A DNA stretch of 64,000 nt from positions 1 through 64,000 of the forward strand of contig CAKUFD010000010.1 in the NCBI GenBank assembly GCA_934647195.1, given 5' to 3'. Positions 52,931 through 61,812 of the stretch are shown here, one piece after another. The notes under the pieces were generated by a model. The model saw only the letters and a list, made by a program, of their open reading frames with translations, did no database searches and was not told the origin of the DNA. The DNA comes from an uncultured Collinsella sp. Its GTDB lineage: Bacteria; Actinomycetota; Coriobacteriia; Coriobacteriales; Coriobacteriaceae. The translations under genes and the position numbers were made by a program. The stretch's first letter is position 1. Each line of letters begins with the position of its first letter.

Positions 52931-53950
52931 CTACAGCAACATGAACTGCCTGAGGGCGGCACGGCTCGAAATGCCCAGCTTGGCATAAGAACTCGAGAGA
53001 CGATTCTTTACCGTTCCGCGCGATATCTGCAGATGAGCGGCGATCTCGTCGTTTGTCCAGCCGCGACACGCCAGCATGGAGATGGCGAACTCCGTCGTTG
53101 TCAGATTGTCCGCAACGCTCGCCCCCGCCGTGGGGTTATGCACGAGCCGCCACCCGCGGCTAAAGCGATCGGTGATCTTGATAATGCGTGCGAAGTCCTG
53201 AGGGAAGTCCTTTTTAAGGCACGATTCGAGCACGCCCTGCAAAAGCCCGTGATGCTCGCCGAGCATCTCAATCAAATCGTCAGGCTGTGCTATCTGCCAA
53301 GCACGCATGAAATGCGCCTTGGCACGCTCGATATCATGCTGATTGATCCATCCCACAGCAGCCATCAAGTGCAAGAAAACCTCCGCCACAGGATAGCTCC
53401 CCTGCTTCATCGACAGGGCGTTTTCGGCCATGCCCACGCAGCGCCCGTAATCGCCCTCAAGGTAGGAACGATGCGCCAACGCGTACGTCGCAAACAGGCG
53501 CAGCCCCTCGGGAAGCAGCGCGGCATACGAGCCGAACTCCTCTCGCGACACCGGAGAGGGAAAATGCAGCAACACACAAGCGCTCGCCGCAAAGAGCATG
53601 TACGAAGCGCGAGCGCGCGGATTCTCGGTTACGCGCGGGTCTTTTCCCGTCTCCTCTAGGTGCTTGAGGCAACGGCGAGCAGTCACAGAACGGTTAAGAG
53701 ACAGGTTCGCGTAGGCGCAAATCAAGCATGCCGAGAGACGAAGCGACAAATCTTTCGAGGTCAGATAAGGTTCTGCCAAACGGCAAGCATCATCGGGAAG
53801 CCCGCGATAGTAGAGGGCCTCGGCATGTGCAATGGCCCCAAAGCCGTCCTTGGGCATCTGGGCAAGCGCGTGATCGAGCGAACCCGCCTCGAACGCTGTG
53901 CACATAAGCGGCATGGGGAATTGCCAAGAGTCGTCATGTATCTGGCTCAC
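52931..53950 (-). CDS. LuxR-type regulator with TPR-like sensor region
   Basis: The 339-residue protein has a C-terminal LuxR helix-turn-helix (about residues 277-339: TTTEFAISMLACRGWTNDEI, then AAHLQISRGTVKNRLSSSYA). The first 260 residues are helical with repeated hydrophobic/alanine patterns like tetratricopeptide repeats, and no receiver or PAS domain. Such regulators are frequent in Coriobacteriia, usually next to the genes they control. Here no clear target is adjacent. The start is GTG 53950, preceded by GGGGAGG. The neighbouring genes are in single units. Confidence 0.82.
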   Translation of the reverse strand: MSQIHDDSWQFPMPLMCTAFEAGSLDHALAQMPKDGFGAIAHAEALYYRGLPDDACRLAEPYLTSKDLSLRLSACLICAYANLSLNRSVTARRCLKHLEETGKDPRVTENPRARASYMLFAASACVLLHFPSPVSREEFGSYAALLPEGLRLFATYALAHRSYLEGDYGRCVGMAENALSMKQGSYPVAEVFLHLMAAVGWINQHDIERAKAHFMRAWQIAQPDDLIEMLGEHHGLLQGVLESCLKKDFPQDFARIIKITDRFSRGWRLVHNPTAGASVADNLTTTEFAISMLACRGWTNDEIAAHLQISRGTVKNRLSSSYAKLGISSRAALRQFMLL

Positions 53951-54063
53951 GGCAACCTCCCCTTGCGTTCAATGCGTGTCTTGATAATAAAACGCAAGGG
54001 GGCCATACCAGTTGGACATTTGGCTCGAAATCAACGTTTATTCTAGGCCGCGGGCATCGAATG

Positions 54064-54942
54064 CTACGCAAAGAACGTCTGCAAGCCATCGAGCGTGCTC
54101 AACGCGTCGGCGCGCCCCACCGCGTATATCTCCTCGAGCTTTTGCGGGTCTTTGCATATGGCGGGCACGCTCACGTCCCGGCTAGGACGAATCACAAATA
54201 ATGTCCCCTCACGCTCAAGACGTTCAATCATATCCAGGCATGCGTTGTACTGCTCGTGACGGTGCGCAAGCAACTCCACCAAGTGCGGATATCGATGCAG
54301 CCAAAGTCGCAGGAGGGGCATCATACGATTGGGCTCTTTACGATAGCCCTGCGGTTGCGTAAGTATGACAGCAATCTTTTGATAGCCCTGTTCGCGCATC
54401 CATGCCACGGGAATGGAGTCGGCAGCACCGCCATCTAAAAGCTCACGCCCGTCAATCGCCACGGGGTGCGACAGTACAGGAATCGACGCCGACGCACGAA
54501 TCCACTCGATATCGCCCGCATCACCGTGCTCAAGGTCGCGATAGACCGCCGCGCCGGTATTGACATCGGTCGCCACCGCCGTGAAGCGCATAGGCCAAGA
54601 GCGAAACGTCTCGATATCCACCGGGTCGAGCACGAGAGGCACCTCGCCATAGGCGAAGTCGCGACTGTACAGGTCGCCCGTGCGCAGCCAGTTGCCAAGG
54701 CTCGCATAGCGCGGGTCGGCAGCATAGGCGGTGTTATAGCGAAGCACGCGCCCAATCTGGCGGGATTTGAAGTTGTATCCAAACGCCGCACCCGCGGAGA
54801 CCCCTACCGTTCCGTCGGCAGTAACCCCATGCTCCATCCACACGTCGAGCACGCCGGCGGTGTAGAGTCCTCGAAATCCTCCGCCTTCCAGCACCACGCC
54901 GGTGCGACGCGGTAGGTTTGCAGTCGATATCGTCTGTTGCAT
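54064..54942 (-). CDS. Patatin-like phospholipase
   Basis: The 292-residue enzyme shows the patatin catalytic set: the oxyanion loop VLEGGGFRGLYTAGVL, the nucleophile GVSAG (Ser49) and the dyad aspartate in LLDGGAADS (Asp170). It is expected to release fatty acids from phospholipids; location appears cytoplasmic, with no signal peptide. It resembles the YjjU/RssA-type bacterial patatins, many of which have esterase activity. ATG 54942 is supported by AAAGAGG five bases upstream. It is divergent from the flavodoxin-like gene. Confidence 0.9.
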   Translation of the reverse strand: MQQTISTANLPRRTGVVLEGGGFRGLYTAGVLDVWMEHGVTADGTVGVSAGAAFGYNFKSRQIGRVLRYNTAYAADPRYASLGNWLRTGDLYSRDFAYGEVPLVLDPVDIETFRSWPMRFTAVATDVNTGAAVYRDLEHGDAGDIEWIRASASIPVLSHPVAIDGRELLDGGAADSIPVAWMREQGYQKIAVILTQPQGYRKEPNRMMPLLRLWLHRYPHLVELLAHRHEQYNACLDMIERLEREGTLFVIRPSRDVSVPAICKDPQKLEEIYAVGRADALSTLDGLQTFFA

Positions 54943-55049
54943 CCATCCTCTTTCTCGATGCGCGACAGTATACGCCTGGCACGCACGCACATACGTTTGA
55001 GAACGTGCGATAATCCAGGGCATGTACACGAAAACACTGGGGAGGGCCC

Positions 55050-55673
55050 ATGAAGGTTCTATTGGTCAACGGCAGCGCCAAGACACATGGAAACACGGCG
55101 ACGGCGCTGGAACAAGTAGCGCAGGCGCTCGAGGCCGAAGACATCGATACCCGAATCTTCCAACTAGGCGCTGGCGCATATCGCGATTGCATCGGCTGCA
55201 ACCGATGCAGTGACCTCGGTGGATGCTGTGTCTTTGACGACGATCCCGTCAACGAGTTTCTAGACCTCGCCGCCCAGGCAGATGGCTTTGTCTTTGGCAC
55301 GCCGGTCTACTACGCGCATCCTTCGGGTCGCATCCTTTCGTTCCTCGATCGCGCTTTCTACGCTGGCAGCGCCGCCTTTGCCCACAAGCCCGGAGCGTCC
55401 ATCGCCGTCGCCCGCCGCGCAGGAACGTGCGCCAGCGCTGACGTGCTCAACAAGTACTTCACCATCAACCAAATGCCCGTCGTCTCGTCTACCTACTGGA
55501 ACGTCGCCTTTGGAGGCGCACCTAAGGAAGCCCTCCAGGACGCCGAGGGCATGGCGACCATGCGCAACCTGGGCCGCAATATGGCATGGATACTCAAATG
55601 CATCGAAGCGGGACGTACCGCGGGCATCACCGCACCCGAGCCGGAGCGCGCCAGGACGAACTTCATTCGTTAG
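55050..55673 (+). CDS. Flavodoxin-fold NADPH-dependent FMN reductase-like protein
   Basis: The 207-residue protein has the FMN-binding start MKVLLVNGSAKTHGNTATAL, PVYYAHPSGRILSFLDRAFY in the middle, and a cysteine group CIGCNRCSDLGGCC near residue 47. The CxxCxxC arrangement resembles iron-sulfur flavoproteins and could bind a cluster, although classic ISF spacing differs. The role is presumably electron transfer or quinone/FMN reduction. ATG 55050 follows GGGGAGG. It is followed after 70 bases by the ArsC/Spx-like gene. Confidence 0.82.
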   Translation: MKVLLVNGSAKTHGNTATALEQVAQALEAEDIDTRIFQLGAGAYRDCIGCNRCSDLGGCCVFDDDPVNEFLDLAAQADGFVFGTPVYYAHPSGRILSFLDRAFYAGSAAFAHKPGASIAVARRAGTCASADVLNKYFTINQMPVVSSTYWNVAFGGAPKEALQDAEGMATMRNLGRNMAWILKCIEAGRTAGITAPEPERARTNFIR

Positions 55674-55742
55674 CGTCCTTTCGTGCTCACCGTGCGATAC
55701 CATGTCGCAAGGCAACCGCACTCCAACGAAGAGGCAGGCATC

Positions 55743-56084
55743 GTGAACATTCAGATCTTCGGCACCAAAAAGAGCTTCGACACCAAGAAGGCGCAGCGCT
55801 ATTTCAAGGAGCGACGCATCAAGGTCCAGTTCATCGACCTGCGCGAAAAGGAGATGAGCAAGGGTGAGCTGCAAAGCGTGATGCGTGCCGTGGGCGGCAT
55901 CGACGCGCTGCTGGATCCCAAGGCGAAAGACCAGGACACACTCGCGCTCGTGCAGCACCTGGCAGAAAGCCAGCGTTTTGACAAGCTGCTCGAAAACCAG
56001 CAGGTGCTCGCGGAGCCCATCGTGCGCAACGGACGCGCCGCCACCGTCGGTTACGCCCCCGATGTCTGGAAGACCTGGGAGTAG
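55743..56084 (+). CDS. ArsC/Spx-family protein
   Basis: The 113-residue thioredoxin-fold protein begins NIQIFGTKKSFDTKKAQRYF, typical of the ArsC/Spx/MgsR family (YffB-like). The usual N-terminal CxxC or CxxS is replaced: FGTKKSFDTKK has no cysteine, so arsenate reductase chemistry through that residue is unlikely. The C-terminal LAEPIVRNGRAATVGYAPDVW matches the family. GTG 55743 is the chosen start, with GAGGCAGG upstream. It is more likely regulatory or of unknown function than an arsenate reductase. Confidence 0.75.
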   Translation: MNIQIFGTKKSFDTKKAQRYFKERRIKVQFIDLREKEMSKGELQSVMRAVGGIDALLDPKAKDQDTLALVQHLAESQRFDKLLENQQVLAEPIVRNGRAATVGYAPDVWKTWE

Positions 56085-56116
56085 ACACACCGCCCACGCG
56101 TAAGCGTTCGCCATCG

Positions 56117-56162
56117 CAGCCGCAGGCAAGCCCAACCCATGGGCGGCCCGCGGCTGTTTTTT
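56117..56162 (+). terminator. Terminator after the ArsC/Spx-like gene
   Basis: CAGCCGC (56117-56123) pairs with GCGGCTG (56150-56156), with an inner GCCCA/TGGGC stem, and a run of six T residues follows. Confidence 0.75.
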
Positions 56163-56267
56163 CGGCACGAGCAGAACCTCTCTGTGATTTTTAGCCCGTG
56201 GGCGGGTACATAAGGCGCGGTCTGTTCTAAGATTCACTTGTCAGCTGCGACTAACAAAGGAGGGCCC

Positions 56268-57398
56268 ATGCCCAACAAGCCCGTCAAGATCGTGATGCTC
56301 ACCGGCTATCTCGGTGCCGGCAAGACCACCTTGCTCAACCATATCCTCGAAAACGATGGCGGCATCCGCGCCGCTGTGATCGTCAACGATATCGGCGAGA
56401 TCAACGTCGACGCCGACCTCATCGCCGACGGCGGCCTCTCCGAGACAGACGACCTCATCCCCCTCACCAACGGCTGCATCTGCTGCACACTGTCCGAAGA
56501 CCTCGCCAATCAGCTGCAGGGCATCGCCGAGTCCGGCGACTTCGACTACATCATCATCGAGGCCTCCGGCATCTGCGAGCCCATCCCCATCGCCTACACC
56601 ATCTCTTCCTTCTGCGACGATGCCAAGACCGACGGCGAGCCCCTGCTTGCACTCGATAACATCGTTGCCGTGGTGGACTGCGCACGCATGTATGACGAAT
56701 TCAACGGCGGCCGCGACCTGCTCGCTGAGGATATCGACGAAGACGATATCGAAAGCCTGCTGATTCAGCAGATCGAGTTTTGCACCACGCTTGTTCTCAA
56801 CAAGACCGACACCGTGACGTCCGAGCAGATTGCCGAGCTCAAGGCCATCGTGCGCGGCCTGCAGAAGGACGCTGTGATTGTCGAGGCCGAGCAGGGCAAC
56901 GTCCCCATGGACGAGCTGCTGGACACCGGCCGCTTTGATTTTAGCCGCGCCTATAAGTCGGCCGCATGGGTCGAGGCCATGGAGCACCCCGAGGAGCACG
57001 ACGACCCCGAGGTTCTGGAATACGACATCGAGACCTTTGCCTACGCCCGTCGTAAGCCCTTTGACCTGCAGAAATTCACCGACTTTGTGGAGCAGGAGTG
57101 GCCCGACGAGGTCATTCGCGTCAAGGGTCCGCTGTGGCAAAACGCCAACCCCGACATGTGCTACATCTTCGAACAGGCGGGTCATCAGATGCGCTTGATG
57201 GAAAACGGTCTGTTTGTGGACTCCGCGCCCGAGGACGAGAAGCAGCGGATCATCGCCGATAATCCCGAGCTTCGCGACTACTGGGACGATGAGGTGGGCG
57301 ACCGCGAGACGCGCCTGTGCATCATCGGCCGTCACATGGATAAGGAGGCCGTCGTTGCCGGCCTCGATGCCTGCCTGACCGATTGGCACCGCGCATAA
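56268..57398 (+). CDS. CobW/G3E-family GTPase
   Basis: The 376-residue GTPase has the P-loop GYLGAGKTT (residues 13-21), the G3E-typical metal-binding GCICCT (C70, C72, C73) and NKTD. COG0523 proteins act as metallochaperones or insert metal into target enzymes, with zinc, cobalt, nickel or iron as the metal. The C-terminal CobW_C domain is present (RVKGPLWQNANPDMCYIFEQ). The frame is open upstream, but ATG 56268 follows AGGAGG. It is a single gene; a Zur- or Fur-type box was not identified. Confidence 0.88.
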   Translation: MPNKPVKIVMLTGYLGAGKTTLLNHILENDGGIRAAVIVNDIGEINVDADLIADGGLSETDDLIPLTNGCICCTLSEDLANQLQGIAESGDFDYIIIEASGICEPIPIAYTISSFCDDAKTDGEPLLALDNIVAVVDCARMYDEFNGGRDLLAEDIDEDDIESLLIQQIEFCTTLVLNKTDTVTSEQIAELKAIVRGLQKDAVIVEAEQGNVPMDELLDTGRFDFSRAYKSAAWVEAMEHPEEHDDPEVLEYDIETFAYARRKPFDLQKFTDFVEQEWPDEVIRVKGPLWQNANPDMCYIFEQAGHQMRLMENGLFVDSAPEDEKQRIIADNPELRDYWDDEVGDRETRLCIIGRHMDKEAVVAGLDACLTDWHRA

Positions 57399-57428
57399 GA
57401 AGCGGGGCAGCACCAGCTTTGTATGCCG

Positions 57429-57464
57429 AGCCGCCGTGGGGGATCGTCCTCACGGCGGCTTTTT
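57429..57464. terminator. Terminator between CobW-like and uvrA2 genes
   Basis: Ten-bp arms AGCCGCCGTG/CACGGCGGCT, extended by GGGGA/TCCT, followed by T residues on the plus strand; the hairpin lies between convergent genes. Confidence 0.8.
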
Positions 57465-57489
57465 GCATATGGGGAGAGGTTGAGCGGGG

Positions 57490-59982
57490 CTACAGATAGC
57501 GACCGGTAGCGCTCTCGGGGCAGGCCGCAACCGCAGCAGGCGTTCCCGCACAGACGATGCGACCGCCGCGCTCACCGCCACCGGGGCCCATATCGATCAC
57601 GTAATCGGCGTTGCGAATCAAGTCGAGGTCATGCTCGATCACCACGACGGTCGCGCCCTTCGATACCAGGGAATCAAAGACACCCAGCAACACCTCGACA
57701 TCGAGCGGATGCAGGCCGATCGTGGGCTCGTCGAACACAAAGACGGCATCGTCTTGCACGCGGCCCATCTCGCTTGCGAGCTTAAGGCGCTGAGCTTCGC
57801 CGCCCGAAAGCGCCGGCGTGGGCTCGCCGAGCGTCAAGTAGCCAAGGCCCAGGTCGTGCAGGGTTTGCAAACGCGTCTGGACCTTCTTGAGGCCCAGTGT
57901 TGCATCGAGCGCCTCATCCACGCTCATATCCATAAGCTGCGGCAGCGTAAGGAGGCTACCATCTGCGCCCTGGCGATGGATATGCGAGGCCGCCTCGGAG
58001 TAGCGAGAACCCCGGCACGCAGGGCAGACGATCTCGACATCGGGCAAGAACTGCACATCGAGCGAGATGACACCCGTGCCGTCGCAGATGGGACACCGCA
58101 AAGCTCCGGTGTTGTAGCTAAAGGCGCCCGCCTTGTAGCCCGCCTCTTTCGCCTCGGGCGTGCGAGCGTAGGCACGGCGCAACTCGTCGTGGATATCGGC
58201 ATAGGTCGCAACCGTCGAGCGCACGTTGGCGCCGATGGGCGTTGCGTCGATAAGGTTCGCGCGGGCGATTCCCTCGGCATCGATCCAATGTACGTGGCGC
58301 GGCATGCGCTCTCCCGCCGCCTGCGCCTTGAGGGCGGGAATGAGTGTCTCGAGCACAAGCGTGGTCTTACCCGAGCCGGAAACGCCCGTGACCGCCGTCA
58401 AACGGCCGCGGGGAATATCGACTTCTAAGGGCTTCACCGTATGAATCGCACCCGTCTCCATGCGAATATGTCCATGCTCGAACAGCTCGTCTTCGGCAAT
58501 TATCGGACGCAAGCGCAGGGGTGTCGTGCGGAGAAACGGAGCAATGCGGCTCTCGAGCGCCATGGTCACCTCGTCGACCGTACCCGCCGCGAGCACATTG
58601 CCACCGGCGGCTCCGGCAGCAGGACCCATCTCGACCAGGTAGTCTGCCTCCGCAAGCACACGCGTATCGTGGTCGACAACCACCACCGTATTACCGTCTG
58701 CAACCAGGTCGCGCATCACGCCCACCAGGCCATCGACATTAGCCGGGTGCAGACCAATCGAGGGCTCGTCCAACACGTAGAGCACGCCCGTGGAACGATT
58801 GCGCACCACGCGTGCGAGCTGCACGCGCTGCCGCTCTCCCGTCGAAAGTGTGGCTCCCGCACGGTCGAGCGACAGGTAATCGAGTCCCAGATCGACCAGA
58901 CGGCGCGCCGTGTTGAGAAACGAATCGCAGATGTCCGCCGCCATAGGGCGCATCTCTTGCGGCAAGGACGCCGGTACGCTACGCACCCACTCAATCGACT
59001 CGCCAAGCGTCATGGTAGCAGCCTGCGCCAGGTCGATGCCTCGCACCTGGGGACGTCGTGCCGCAGCCGAAAGCCTCGTGCCTCCGCAATCACGGCACGG
59101 CCCCTCGCGCAAGAAACGCGCCACGCGCTTGAGGCCCTTATCGTCCTTGACCTTGGAAAGTGCGTTCTCAACGGTGTAGACGGCGTTGTAGTAGGTAAAG
59201 TCGAGCGGCGTGGCTCCCCGACCGTTTTTGGGAACATAGAGAATGTGCTTCTTCTCGGCCGGCCCGTGAAAGACGATGTCGCGCTCGGCCGGAGTCAGCT
59301 GGTTGAACGGCACATCGGTGCGCACGCCCATCTCGCCGGCAACCTGCTTCATGAGGTCCCACATGAGCGAGCCCCAGGGAAGTACCGCGCCCTCGTCGAT
59401 GGTCTTGGTCTCATCGGGCACCAAGCTCGCCTCGTCAACCTCGCGCATGATGCCGGTGCCACCACAGGTTGGGCACGCGCCACCGCTGTTGAATGCCAGG
59501 TCCTCGGCACCCGGCGCATAGAACTCGTGCCCACAGGCAGAGCAGGTGAGGGCCAGGCCCGCCGCCACGTTAAGGCTCGGCTCCACACGCGCACCGCAGT
59601 GCGGGCACACGTGACGGGCACAGCGGCTAAAGAGCAAGCGCAGGCTGTTGTTGAGCTCGGTCATGGTGCCAAAGGTGGAGCGTACGCCTGGCACGCTGGG
59701 GCGCTGATGCAGCGCCAAGGCCGCTGGCACGTGCAGAACCTCATCCACCTGTGCATGCTCGGCCTGCGTGAGGCGTCGGCGCGTGTAGGTGCTAAGCGCC
59801 TCCAGGTAGCGTCGTGAACCCTCGGCATAAAGGACGCCCAGAGCAAGCGAGCTCTTGCCCGAACCCGAGACGCCGGCAATGCCCACGAGCTTACCCAGCG
59901 GAATGTCGATGTCGATATCTTTCAGGTTATGCACGCGCGCACCGCGCACCTCGATAGCGCCTGGCTGCCGTGGCACCGTCAT
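57490..59982 (-). CDS. UvrA-like ABC excinuclease paralogue (UvrA2)
   Basis: The 830-residue protein has two UvrA-type ABC modules: Walker A GVSGSGKSS (about 36) and GVSGSGKTT in the second half, signatures LSTGERQRVQL and LSGGEAQRLKL, and Walker B LDEPSIGLHP and FDEPTIGLHP. Zinc-binding cysteine clusters (CPHC..CSAC, CPTC, CPICDGTG..CPAC) are visible. It is about 110 residues shorter than housekeeping UvrA and appears to lack the UvrB-binding domain, as in UvrA2/DrrC-type proteins. These protect against DNA-binding drugs or damage in their hosts. The ATG at 59982 overlaps the GNAT stop in ATGA, so the genes are translationally coupled. Confidence 0.85.
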   Translation of the reverse strand: MTVPRQPGAIEVRGARVHNLKDIDIDIPLGKLVGIAGVSGSGKSSLALGVLYAEGSRRYLEALSTYTRRRLTQAEHAQVDEVLHVPAALALHQRPSVPGVRSTFGTMTELNNSLRLLFSRCARHVCPHCGARVEPSLNVAAGLALTCSACGHEFYAPGAEDLAFNSGGACPTCGGTGIMREVDEASLVPDETKTIDEGAVLPWGSLMWDLMKQVAGEMGVRTDVPFNQLTPAERDIVFHGPAEKKHILYVPKNGRGATPLDFTYYNAVYTVENALSKVKDDKGLKRVARFLREGPCRDCGGTRLSAAARRPQVRGIDLAQAATMTLGESIEWVRSVPASLPQEMRPMAADICDSFLNTARRLVDLGLDYLSLDRAGATLSTGERQRVQLARVVRNRSTGVLYVLDEPSIGLHPANVDGLVGVMRDLVADGNTVVVVDHDTRVLAEADYLVEMGPAAGAAGGNVLAAGTVDEVTMALESRIAPFLRTTPLRLRPIIAEDELFEHGHIRMETGAIHTVKPLEVDIPRGRLTAVTGVSGSGKTTLVLETLIPALKAQAAGERMPRHVHWIDAEGIARANLIDATPIGANVRSTVATYADIHDELRRAYARTPEAKEAGYKAGAFSYNTGALRCPICDGTGVISLDVQFLPDVEIVCPACRGSRYSEAASHIHRQGADGSLLTLPQLMDMSVDEALDATLGLKKVQTRLQTLHDLGLGYLTLGEPTPALSGGEAQRLKLASEMGRVQDDAVFVFDEPTIGLHPLDVEVLLGVFDSLVSKGATVVVIEHDLDLIRNADYVIDMGPGGGERGGRIVCAGTPAAVAACPESATGRYL

Positions 59983-60536
59983 CGCTTCCCTTCCGTCTGC
60001 TTGCGCCAATCGTCGCAGGTCAAATACGTAAAGTACTCAGTGCGCACATCATCCATGAGATCGCACGGCACGTCGCGCTCGACGTGATGCGGCGTGAACC
60101 CGCATTTTTGCTGAACGCGCAACGACTTATCGTTGCCCTCGTAGTATCCGCACCAAAGCGCCTTGCAGCCGAGTGTTTCAAATGCATAGCGCTGCATGGC
60201 CTGCACGGCTTCAGGGGCAAAGCCTCGACCCCAAAAGGGCCTGGCGATCCAATAGCCCACTTCGAGTTCAAGGCCAACGCCCTGGCGGCCCGGTTCGCAG
60301 CGAGGCGGCATGAGGCCGATGCTGCCCACAAGCTCGTCCGTCCTGGCCAAGCAAACGGCAAAGGTGTGCGGCGCCGAAAAAACCGTCCGGATGATCTCTC
60401 GGCTTTCTTCGATGCTTTGATGGGGCGGCCAGCCCGCAGCCGACCCCACGTCCGGGTCGCTCGCGCACGCAAAAAGATTGGCCGCATCCGTCTCGCGCCA
60501 CGGACGAAGCGCCAAGCGCTCAGTATGAATCACCAT
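59979..60536 (-). CDS. GNAT-family N-acetyltransferase
   Basis: The 185-residue acetyltransferase of RimJ/RimL type shows the core ELEVGYWIARPFWGRGFAPE with the acetyl-CoA loop (GRGFAPEAVQAM) and the C-terminal QKCGFTPHHVERD. Targets could be a protein N-terminus, an amino acid or a drug. Its stop codon overlaps the uvrA2 start (ATGA). ATG 60536 is chosen for GAGAGG upstream and for matching the family N-terminus (IHTERLALRPW). It may have a resistance role with uvrA2, but that is speculative. Confidence 0.85.
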   Translation of the reverse strand: MVIHTERLALRPWRETDAANLFACASDPDVGSAAGWPPHQSIEESREIIRTVFSAPHTFAVCLARTDELVGSIGLMPPRCEPGRQGVGLELEVGYWIARPFWGRGFAPEAVQAMQRYAFETLGCKALWCGYYEGNDKSLRVQQKCGFTPHHVERDVPCDLMDDVRTEYFTYLTCDDWRKQTEGKR

Positions 60537-60588
60537 GTTTCGACCTCTCGTCCAACAATGCGGGAAAGGGCTATATCTCTTTGTCACA

Positions 60589-61707
60589 CTATTCGTGCCA
60601 CAGCACGCAATCGCGAATGTACTCACCCAGCATAGGAACGGCAAAACGAACGAGGCCGTATCCGGCCGCCTCGATTACGCGCTCGCGAATCAGGCTCGCT
60701 CGATACTTACTTGCCCAGCTCTGGGTTCGGTCGCAGCGATTGATAACATCGGCAACACGCGTCGGCTTGTCCGCATCGACCGCCATCGCCTCGATAAACA
60801 GGCGCTGCGGGCTGCGTAGCCCGTAATACAGGGGCGCGTCGACCGCCTCGTAGAACTCAGAGACGGCATCCGTGCAGCCGGCCTCGACATCGCTCGACTC
60901 AATAATCTCGGAATCGCGACGCGCGGCAGACCGCCACATGTAGTAGCCCACAAGTTGAACCATATAGGGGTGGCCCATGCTTTTGCGCGCAGCAAGACTC
61001 GCCGTCTTTACATCGATGCAAAGCCCAACATCTTGCACCGTCTGGATAAACGCATCGCGCACCTCGGGCAGAGGAATCGGCCCCAGCGTACGTTGCTGGG
61101 CGCGTCGCAAAAACGTTACGCTCGGTTCCTCGAGCAGGTCATCGACCATGCTGGGCAAGCCGGCAAAGACCAGCGCAAGGCCACGCTGGTCACCGTCGGG
61201 CAGGCACGTAGCATCCTGATCCCCGAGCACCTGCTGATAGAGAACGGCCAACGCCGCCAGTTCTTCGATAGACGCGGATTGCGCCTCATCGATGGCAAAT
61301 AGGATGCCTTTTCCTGGCCCAAGCTTCTTGAGGCGTTCATTGACGAGGCCTCGCAGTGTCTCGCCCTTCGCTCGCGCCGCCTCGACCGATATGCGCCCAA
61401 ACGACGGGCCAAGCTCCATCGACGTCACGGCGGGCTTATTCGAACGAAGCGCGTCGGCCAAACGGTCGCACAAACCAAGCGAAGCGGAGTCGGAAATAAC
61501 CACCCATCCACGCTCGCTGGCCAAACGCTCAAGCTCACGCAGCAAAACCGTCTTGCCACAACCACGGTTGCCCGTTAGGAGCATGAGCCTGCCCGGTGCA
61601 CCGGCACCGTTGTCGAGACCCTCGGCAAAGTCCTCTATTACCGCCTCGCGTCCAATCAACACCGGAGGCCGTTTTCCCGCCGTAGGCTTAAAGGGATTGG
61701 GCGTCAT
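60589..61707 (-). CDS. AAA ATPase (Orc1/Cdc6-like ATP-binding protein)
   Basis: The 372-residue protein has Walker A GNRGCGKT (residues 46-53), Walker B ILFAIDEAQS near 140 and a sensor-like IPLPEVRDAFIQ region. The remainder resembles a winged-helix C-terminal domain. Such stand-alone AAA proteins with an N-terminal vLIGRE motif are common in actinobacteria and in mobile elements; function is unknown. ATG 61707 follows AAGGAGG. It precedes GNAT and uvrA2 on the same strand, 52 bases apart, so the three may be co-transcribed from the promoter at 61742-61774. Confidence 0.8.
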   Translation of the reverse strand: MTPNPFKPTAGKRPPVLIGREAVIEDFAEGLDNGAGAPGRLMLLTGNRGCGKTVLLRELERLASERGWVVISDSASLGLCDRLADALRSNKPAVTSMELGPSFGRISVEAARAKGETLRGLVNERLKKLGPGKGILFAIDEAQSASIEELAALAVLYQQVLGDQDATCLPDGDQRGLALVFAGLPSMVDDLLEEPSVTFLRRAQQRTLGPIPLPEVRDAFIQTVQDVGLCIDVKTASLAARKSMGHPYMVQLVGYYMWRSAARRDSEIIESSDVEAGCTDAVSEFYEAVDAPLYYGLRSPQRLFIEAMAVDADKPTRVADVINRCDRTQSWASKYRASLIRERVIEAAGYGLVRFAVPMLGEYIRDCVLWHE

Positions 61708-61741
61708 GACGGCCTCCTTATCCACTGTGCTTTCGATGCTA

Positions 61742-61774
61742 AAATTATACCAACTTATACCAAGTTGTACCGAC
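61742..61774 (-). promoter_or_regulatory. Promoter with three 10-bp phased repeats
   Basis: On the minus strand three adjacent units read CGGTACAACT, TGGTATAAGT and TGGTATAATT, 10 bases apart and so on one face of the helix. The last contains TATAAT, about 40 bases before the AAA gene start. A regulator could bind this array and control the AAA-GNAT-uvrA2 unit. Confidence 0.6.
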
Positions 61775-61812
61775 TTCTTTGGCGGCGTGCTAGACGTGCT
61801 GACGGCAAGGTC

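Noticed and set aside
55743..56084. Annotation as arsenate reductase
   Set aside because: The catalytic N-terminal cysteine is missing and there are no neighbouring ars genes.
57490..59982. Annotation as housekeeping UvrA
   Set aside because: The protein is shorter than UvrA, appears to lack the UvrB-binding region and sits away from uvrB/uvrC; UvrA2 fits better.
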